A program made the position numbers and the translations under genes. The notes below the pieces were generated by a model. The model did not search any database. It saw only the letters and a program-made list of their open reading frames with translations, and was not told the origin of the DNA. Shown here piece by piece: positions 13,322 through 18,221 of a stretch of 18,221 nucleotides of DNA. Where the stretch lies: NCBI GenBank assembly GCA_003023665.1, contig PXYR01000024.1, forward strand, positions 1 to 18,221, read 5' to 3'. This DNA comes from Bacteroidota bacterium (GTDB lineage: Bacteria; Bacteroidota; Bacteroidia; Flavobacteriales; Schleiferiaceae). Numbering within the stretch: the first letter of the stretch is position 1; the number at the start of each line of letters is the position of its first letter.

Positions 13322-15164
13322 TGAAAAGTACGATGTAATTGTAGTAGGCGGCGGACATGCGGGTTGTGAGGCTAGTTATTGTGCGGCAAAAATGGGGGCT
13401 AATGTTCTTCTTGTGACGATGAACATGCAGACAATAGGTCAAATGAGTTGTAATCCGGCAATGGGCGGTGTTGCTAAAGGTCAAATTGTTCGTGAAATAG
13501 ACGCTCTAGGAGGAGGCTCAGCCGTAATTACTGATAAGAGTATGATTCAGTTTAGAATGCTGAATAAAAGCAAAGGTCCTGCCATGTGGAGCCCAAGGGT
13601 ACAAAGTGATAGAATGCTTTTTGCTCAATATTGGAGAGAGCTGTTGGAAGAGACAAAAGGTTTGAATATGTTTCAAGATATGGTAACAGGCCTTTTAGTT
13701 TCTGACGGAACTGTTTCCGGAGTAAAAACTGCTTTAGGGCTTACTTTTGAGGCACAAACTGTTGTACTTACAAGCGGTACTTTTATGAATGGTTTAATTC
13801 ATGTTGGAGATCAAAACTTTGGCGGAGGTAGAGCGGGAGAAAGAGCAAGTAAGGGTATTACAGAGGAGTTGATAGCTCTTGGTTTTGAGGCTGGTAGAAT
13901 GAAAACAGGCACCCCGCCACGAATAGACGGAAGAACCATTGATTTTAAAACTATGGAGGAGCAAAAAGGTGATGAAAATCCTGGTCAATTTAGCTTCTTG
14001 GGAGAATCAGCACTTAAAAATCAACGGAGTTGTTGGATAACACACACCTCACAAGAAGTTCATGATACACTAAAAAAAGGGTTTGACAGGTCTCCGCTAT
14101 TTAATGGGTCGATTAGAGGAACCGGCCCTAGATATTGCCCATCTATAGAGGACAAAATTGATCGTTTTTCAGAGAAAAATTCACACCAAATATTTGTTGA
14201 GCCAGAGGGATGGAACACGGTAGAGGTATATGTAAACGGATTTTCTACAAGCTTACCTGTGGAAATACAGTATGAAGCTCTTCACAAAGTGAAAGGGTTT
14301 GAACAAGCCAAGTTTTTCCGTCCAGGCTATGCAATAGAATATGACTATTTCCCCCCCACTCAACTTAAATCTACGTTAGAAACAAAACTAGTGGCAGGTT
14401 TATACTTTGCCGGTCAAATAAACGGAACCACCGGTTACGAGGAAGCTGCTTGTCAGGGTCTCATGGCCGGGGTAAACGCAGTTCTTTCCGTTCGTGGAGA
14501 ACAACCCTTCGTTTTAGGCAGAAATGACGCGTATATAGGGGTTTTAATAGACGATTTAATTACAAAAGGCACAGAAGAGCCGTATAGAATGTTTACGTCT
14601 AGAGCTGAATACAGGCTTTTATTGAGACAGGATAATGCAGATCTACGTTTAACTTCTTTGGGATACCAAATAGGGTTGGCAGGAAAGGATCGTAAAGACC
14701 TTTTAGATTATAAAGAAAACCTGATAATTAAAGGAAGGGAATCATTGGATAATAGCCTTTCGCTTAAGGAAGTAAACACTGTTTTGGAAGCAAAATCGGA
14801 GCGTATTGCAAAAGAGAAGACAAAAACAAAAAAACTAATAGCAAGGCCGAACATTTCAATAATGGACTTCCATAAAGAATACTCTAAGGAACCTTGGTGG
14901 CAAAACGATGTTTTAGAGCAGCTTGAAATAGAGATAAAATACGGAGGTTATATAGCGCGTGAAAAAGAAAACGTGGCTAAGATGAAACGTCTTGATGATA
15001 AAGAAATCCCAGAAAACTTTGACTATTACAAGGTGAAAGGGCTTAGTTTTGAAGGTAGAGATAAGTTAAGCGCTATTAGGCCTGCTACAATAGCTCAAGC
15101 TGGACGTATTAGCGGGATTAGCCAAAGTGACATTCATGTGTTATTAGTCTATATGGGCCGTTAA
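13311..15164 (+). CDS. mnmG: tRNA uridine-5-carboxymethylaminomethyl modification enzyme MnmG (GidA)
   Basis: MnmG works with MnmE to add carboxymethylaminomethyl (or aminomethyl) to U34 of certain tRNAs, using FAD, NADH and folate. The 617-residue protein is full length. It has the FAD-binding VVGGGHAGCEA (11-21), the downstream MSCNPAMGGVAKGQIVREID, a TGTPPRIDG segment, GTTGYEEAACQGLMAG, and a C-terminal region ending in LLVYMGR. The start at 13311 overlaps the end of ybeY. mnmG (gidA) is a classic origin-proximal gene in many bacteria, which fits the putative origin 4 kb away. Its stop codon touches a parS site. Confidence 0.97.
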   Translation: MVLDEKYDVIVVGGGHAGCEASYCAAKMGANVLLVTMNMQTIGQMSCNPAMGGVAKGQIVREIDALGGGSAVITDKSMIQFRMLNKSKGPAMWSPRVQSDRMLFAQYWRELLEETKGLNMFQDMVTGLLVSDGTVSGVKTALGLTFEAQTVVLTSGTFMNGLIHVGDQNFGGGRAGERASKGITEELIALGFEAGRMKTGTPPRIDGRTIDFKTMEEQKGDENPGQFSFLGESALKNQRSCWITHTSQEVHDTLKKGFDRSPLFNGSIRGTGPRYCPSIEDKIDRFSEKNSHQIFVEPEGWNTVEVYVNGFSTSLPVEIQYEALHKVKGFEQAKFFRPGYAIEYDYFPPTQLKSTLETKLVAGLYFAGQINGTTGYEEAACQGLMAGVNAVLSVRGEQPFVLGRNDAYIGVLIDDLITKGTEEPYRMFTSRAEYRLLLRQDNADLRLTSLGYQIGLAGKDRKDLLDYKENLIIKGRESLDNSLSLKEVNTVLEAKSERIAKEKTKTKKLIARPNISIMDFHKEYSKEPWWQNDVLEQLEIEIKYGGYIAREKENVAKMKRLDDKEIPENFDYYKVKGLSFEGRDKLSAIRPATIAQAGRISGISQSDIHVLLVYMGR

Positions 15165-15179
15165 GTTTCACGTGAAACA
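15164..15179. other. parS: parS site, one mismatch
   Basis: AGTTTCACGTGAAACA differs from TGTTTCACGTGAAACA only at the first base. The 14-bp core GTTTCACGTGAAAC (15165-15178) is a perfect palindrome. It lies between the mnmG stop and the methyltransferase ATG, so it is not coding-constrained if the ATG at 15184 is used. Confidence 0.85.
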
Positions 15180-15183
15180 TAGT

Positions 15184-16068
15184 ATGATAGAAAGTATAAA
15201 CAATTGCCCGGTATGCGGGGAGACAGATTCGGAGTTAACCGTTAATACGGTAGATTATTCCACGAGTAAAGAGCGTTTTGATATTCAAAATTGCGTTAAA
15301 TGCGGTCATCTATATACAAATCCAAGAATAACGGAAGACAGCATAGGTCCCTATTATGACAATCCTGATTATATAAGTCACACTAATGAAAACAAAGGTT
15401 TGTTTGGCCGTACCTATCAGTTTTTACGAGGTATAAATCTTCGTAGAAAAATTTCTTATGTGGAGCAGGTGTTTTCAGGAAAAGGCACTGTTTTGGACTA
15501 TGGATGTGGAACAGGTCAATTTTTAGAAGCCTTGGTTGCCAGTGGTAAAAAATCACTTGGTGTAGAAATCAACGAAAACGCTCGAAAGGCAGCAGAACGA
15601 TTTGGGAGTGTTTATTCTTCTATTAATGAAGTTGATCAAGGTGTTGAGGTGATTACAATGTGGCATGTCCTAGAGCACGTCTACGATATTCACGGATTAT
15701 TGTCTGAGTTTAAAAAACGAATGTTAAAAGGAGGACACCTTATTGTTGCTGTGCCCAACCCAGAGAGCTATGATGCGCAATACTATAACGAATTTTGGGC
15801 CGCGTGGGATGTTCCAATTCATGTTCATCATTATACAGAGAACAGTATTAAGACTTTAATGGGTCAACACGGGTTTTCTTTAGAAAAAGTAATACCCATG
15901 AAGTTGGATAGTTATTACATTTCTTTGTTGTCCGAGCAATATAAGAGCAAGACTAAAAAAAGAAGCCTAAAGCACTGGTTTAAAGGGGCTTATGTGGGTG
16001 CCCTAAGTAATTTAAAAGCAAAAAACACAAATACAAGCTCCAAGATATACGTTCTAAAATACAATTAA
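15184..16068 (+). CDS. Zinc-ribbon class I SAM-dependent methyltransferase
   Basis: The 294-residue protein has an N-terminal zinc ribbon (Cys8, Cys11, Cys37, Cys40 in CPVCG and CVKCG) and a Rossmann methyltransferase domain with motif I VLDYGCGTGQFLE (103-115) and the downstream WHVLEHV. This arrangement occurs in small-molecule or sugar-modifying methyltransferases (Methyltransf_23 type); the substrate is unknown. I prefer the ATG at 15184. A GTG at 15172 would add four residues and lie inside the parS palindrome. It follows mnmG on the same strand, and its stop abuts the stop of convergent holB with no spacer. Confidence 0.87.
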   Translation: MIESINNCPVCGETDSELTVNTVDYSTSKERFDIQNCVKCGHLYTNPRITEDSIGPYYDNPDYISHTNENKGLFGRTYQFLRGINLRRKISYVEQVFSGKGTVLDYGCGTGQFLEALVASGKKSLGVEINENARKAAERFGSVYSSINEVDQGVEVITMWHVLEHVYDIHGLLSEFKKRMLKGGHLIVAVPNPESYDAQYYNEFWAAWDVPIHVHHYTENSIKTLMGQHGFSLEKVIPMKLDSYYISLLSEQYKSKTKKRSLKHWFKGAYVGALSNLKAKNTNTSSKIYVLKYN

Positions 16069-17157
16069 TTACAACCCTTTAAAGGCTGTGTTTAATTGAT
16101 AACTCGTAACAGATAAAGAGGTCTTTACATGTATGTTTCTTTCTATATCTCTTAGACAAGAACCAAGAGCTTTGGTAATCAAATAGGATCCCGAAGGAAC
16201 AACAGCACTGCTTAGCTTTTTTAGATTGATAACACCCAACTCTGTTGCTGAGGCATCCGTTCCTTGAACGTTGTGATAAAAACCTCTTTCTAAAAGGTGT
16301 AACGAACTGGAAATAAGGGTTTTTAAACCTTCTTTTGGGAGTGATGCGAGTTCGTTAACGACTGCTGTAATTTCTTTTGGCGAACCTTTATAGCAAGTGC
16401 GCATCCAATTTGCAAAAACCGCCGTTTGGTTGTTGCTTAAGTCATTATTGGCAGCAATAGCTGCGCCAAGATTTGGGGCAAACAGCATGCTCAGAATAGC
16501 CTTTGTTTCTTGGGTTTCATTGGGGAAATAAGAAAGAAAATCGTCCTCATTTAACGGCCTACAATGCCATGGTGCGCATCGTGAGATAATTGTGGGCAGA
16601 AGCCTTTTTTTGTTATGAGAAACAAGTATGATGTATGTGTTGTCTAAGGGCTCCTCTATTAGCTTAAGAAGTTTGTTGGATGCGGCAGTTTTTATGGACT
16701 CAGGCATCCACAGAAGCAATACCCTGTTCTTACCCTCAGCAGCTGTTAGCGAGAGGCTTTTGTGGAGACGCTGGATTTCCTTAACAGGTATTTGAAGTTG
16801 TTGGTTTTTAGAAGCTATTTCGCGTTGCCATGTGCTGGGGTCAAGAAATGGATTTTCAACAAGCTGTTTTCTAAAATCCGCTATATAATCATCTGAGGTG
16901 CCTGAACTACCGCCAGAAACTATGGGAAACGTTAAGTTCAAATCGGGATGTTCAAGCCTTGACACGCGGGTACAGCCTCTACAAATTCCGCATCCAGTTT
17001 CTTCATCACACAACAGCAGTTTTGATAGCTCAATTGCTAAGGGCAGTCCCTCTCCTCCGATTCCACTCGAAATCAAGTTTGCGTGATGTAGCTTCCCGGC
17101 CTTAAAGGCGTGCTTTAATTGCTCTAAAAGAAATATGTTTTTATATGCAACAACCAT
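16069..17157 (-). CDS. holB: DNA polymerase III clamp loader subunit delta prime
   Basis: Delta prime is part of the clamp loader that opens the sliding clamp and places it on primed DNA. The 362-residue protein shows the typical signs: a degenerate nucleotide loop GIGGEGLP (32-39) without GKT, a zinc module with Cys50, Cys56, Cys59 and Cys62 (CGICRGC) followed by EHPDL, the helix NKLLKLIEEP (161-170), and the SRC sensor motif (192-194). The C-terminal part is divergent as usual in Bacteroidetes. It is divergent from pgk with 58 bp between. Although on the minus strand, its plus strand is G-rich, which fits replication skew. Confidence 0.9.
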   Translation of the reverse strand: MVVAYKNIFLLEQLKHAFKAGKLHHANLISSGIGGEGLPLAIELSKLLLCDEETGCGICRGCTRVSRLEHPDLNLTFPIVSGGSSGTSDDYIADFRKQLVENPFLDPSTWQREIASKNQQLQIPVKEIQRLHKSLSLTAAEGKNRVLLLWMPESIKTAASNKLLKLIEEPLDNTYIILVSHNKKRLLPTIISRCAPWHCRPLNEDDFLSYFPNETQETKAILSMLFAPNLGAAIAANNDLSNNQTAVFANWMRTCYKGSPKEITAVVNELASLPKEGLKTLISSSLHLLERGFYHNVQGTDASATELGVINLKKLSSAVVPSGSYLITKALGSCLRDIERNIHVKTSLSVTSYQLNTAFKGL

Positions 17158-17215
17158 TGAATGTCAACATTGAAATTGGTGTAAATTAGCCGACCAACTC
17201 AACGCTTAAAAATAG

Positions 17216-18221
17216 ATGAAAACCTTCGATTTTTCAGGAAAGAACGTGCTGATTCGTGTGGACTTTAATGTACCACAAGACAAAACACTTAAAATAACAG
17301 ACAATACTAGAATAAAGGCAGCATTACCAACTATTATGAAAGTAGTTGAGGGAGGCGGTAAGGCGGTGTTAATGAGCCACTTGGGCCGTCCAAAAGGAAA
17401 ATGGGTTGCGGAACTCACTCTTGCTTCATTGGTGGAGGAAGTAGCTTTTCTTACAGGAAGAAAAGTTCATTTTGCCAAAGATTGTATTGGTGATCAGGCG
17501 CAAGAGGCTATTTCTATGGCGTCTTTTGGGGAAATAGTTCTCTTAGAAAACCTTCGTTATTACGAAGAAGAAACAGCTGGTGATCAATCTTTTGCGGCTT
17601 CGCTGTCAAAACTCGGGGACATCTATTTAAACGACGCCTTTGGTACGGCGCACAGAGCGCATGCTTCAACTGCAATCATTGCGGACTTTTTTGAAGAATC
17701 AAATAAGGGATTTGGGGCACTAATGAACAACGAGGTGGCAAGCATTTCTAAAGCCCTAGGCAGCGATCAAAACACAACGGTTGCAATTATAGGGGGAGCT
17801 AAAGTGAGCTCGAAAATAGGCGTGATCAACAACATGATTGAGAATGTTGGAACTGTAGTTATTGGCGGCGGCATGGGCTTTACTTTTGTAAAGGCAATGG
17901 GTGGATCCATAGGCACGTCCCTAGTAGAGGATGATAAACTAGAACTAGCACGTGAGCTTATTTCTAAAGCAAAAACATGCGGCTGTAACTTAATGATCCC
18001 CGAGGATACCGTAATAACAAGTGAGTTTAAAGATTCCCCGCCGGCCGGCGTTTGTCCAATAGGAGAAATTCCAGACGGATATATGGGATTGGACAACGGA
18101 CCCGCAAGTATTTCTAAGGTAATGAGCGTATTGTCCACAGCGAAAACAATAATATGGAACGGGCCCATGGGTGTATTTGAGTTTGAGCATTATGCAGAAG
18201 GGACAAAAAGGGTAGCACAAG
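17216..18221 (+). CDS. pgk: Phosphoglycerate kinase (3' end off the right edge)
   Basis: PGK transfers phosphate between 1,3-bisphosphoglycerate and ADP in glycolysis, in the cytoplasm. The visible 335 residues begin MKTFDFSGKNVLIRVDFNVP and include MSHLGRPKG (substrate site), LLENLRYYEEE, NDAFGTAHRAHAS, and the nucleotide-domain GGAKVSSKIGVI. The last visible part is WNGPMGVFEFEHYAEGT. About 60 residues, including the nucleotide-binding GG-D motif, lie beyond the window. No frameshift is seen. It is the first gene rightward from the holB divergent gap. Confidence 0.96.
   Translation, partial: MKTFDFSGKNVLIRVDFNVPQDKTLKITDNTRIKAALPTIMKVVEGGGKAVLMSHLGRPKGKWVAELTLASLVEEVAFLTGRKVHFAKDCIGDQAQEAISMASFGEIVLLENLRYYEEETAGDQSFAASLSKLGDIYLNDAFGTAHRAHASTAIIADFFEESNKGFGALMNNEVASISKALGSDQNTTVAIIGGAKVSSKIGVINNMIENVGTVVIGGGMGFTFVKAMGGSIGTSLVEDDKLELARELISKAKTCGCNLMIPEDTVITSEFKDSPPAGVCPIGEIPDGYMGLDNGPASISKVMSVLSTAKTIIWNGPMGVFEFEHYAEGTKRVAQ

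Noticed and set aside
17158..17215. Possible promoters in the holB-pgk divergent gap
   Set aside because: Only loose matches to TAnnTTTG (such as TAAATTAG) were found, too weak to report as sites.
17945..17960. CACGTGA core within pgk, considered as parS
   Set aside because: Arms do not match and there is no palindrome beyond the core.
1..18221. CRISPR arrays, tRNA or rRNA genes, insertion sequences, prophage or plasmid genes
   Set aside because: No regularly spaced repeats, tRNA-like folds, transposase motifs or terminal inverted repeats were seen on either strand.

Overview
This window reads as chromosomal DNA from a member of Bacteroidetes, most likely Flavobacteriales. The evidence is moderate-to-low GC content, Bacteroidetes-type -7 promoter boxes (TAnnTTTG) upstream of several genes with little Shine-Dalgarno signal, a GSCFA protein, a DUF4175-like protein next to ybeY and mnmG, and a TroC-type permease fused to a DtxR/MntR-like domain. 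I cannot name the species.

Layout. Positions 1-2811 hold a divergent phenylacetate-degradation locus: paaE on the minus strand (running off the left edge) and paaA-paaB-paaC on the plus strand, with both promoters and a candidate operator in the 98 bp between them. Positions 2812-2954 are a short convergent intergenic region. It carries two related terminator-like sequences and, between them, a sigma-54-like promoter followed by a hairpin and a strong terminator, which is a candidate small RNA. Positions 2955-6000 are a minus-strand operon for zinc/manganese/iron-type uptake: a lipoprotein binding protein, a permease-regulator fusion and a second permease. No ATPase gene is present. Positions 6134-8444 encode an ALDH7-type aminoadipate-semialdehyde dehydrogenase and a GSCFA protein, followed by a convergent Nudix hydrolase (8433-8999).

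Positions 9000-9377 are gene-free and very AT-rich. They contain six DnaA-box-like 9-mers, including a perfect TTATACACA, and an ordered element made of a DnaA box, a CG dinucleotide and five DnaA-trio triplets. I interpret this as a chromosomal replication origin. Three things support the call: an exact parS site (TGTTCCACGTGAAACA) at 11280-11295, a second parS at 15164-15179 with one mismatch, and an apparent G-versus-C skew change across the gap. No dnaA gene is in the window.

Right of the putative origin lie rpiB, a minus-strand lipoprotein of unknown function, and then a plus-strand series of a DUF4175-like membrane protein, ybeY, mnmG and a zinc-ribbon SAM methyltransferase. These are followed by minus-strand holB (DNA polymerase III delta prime) and plus-strand pgk, which is cut by the right edge. 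These are mostly housekeeping genes in tight arrangements, and the parS sites sit within or between them.
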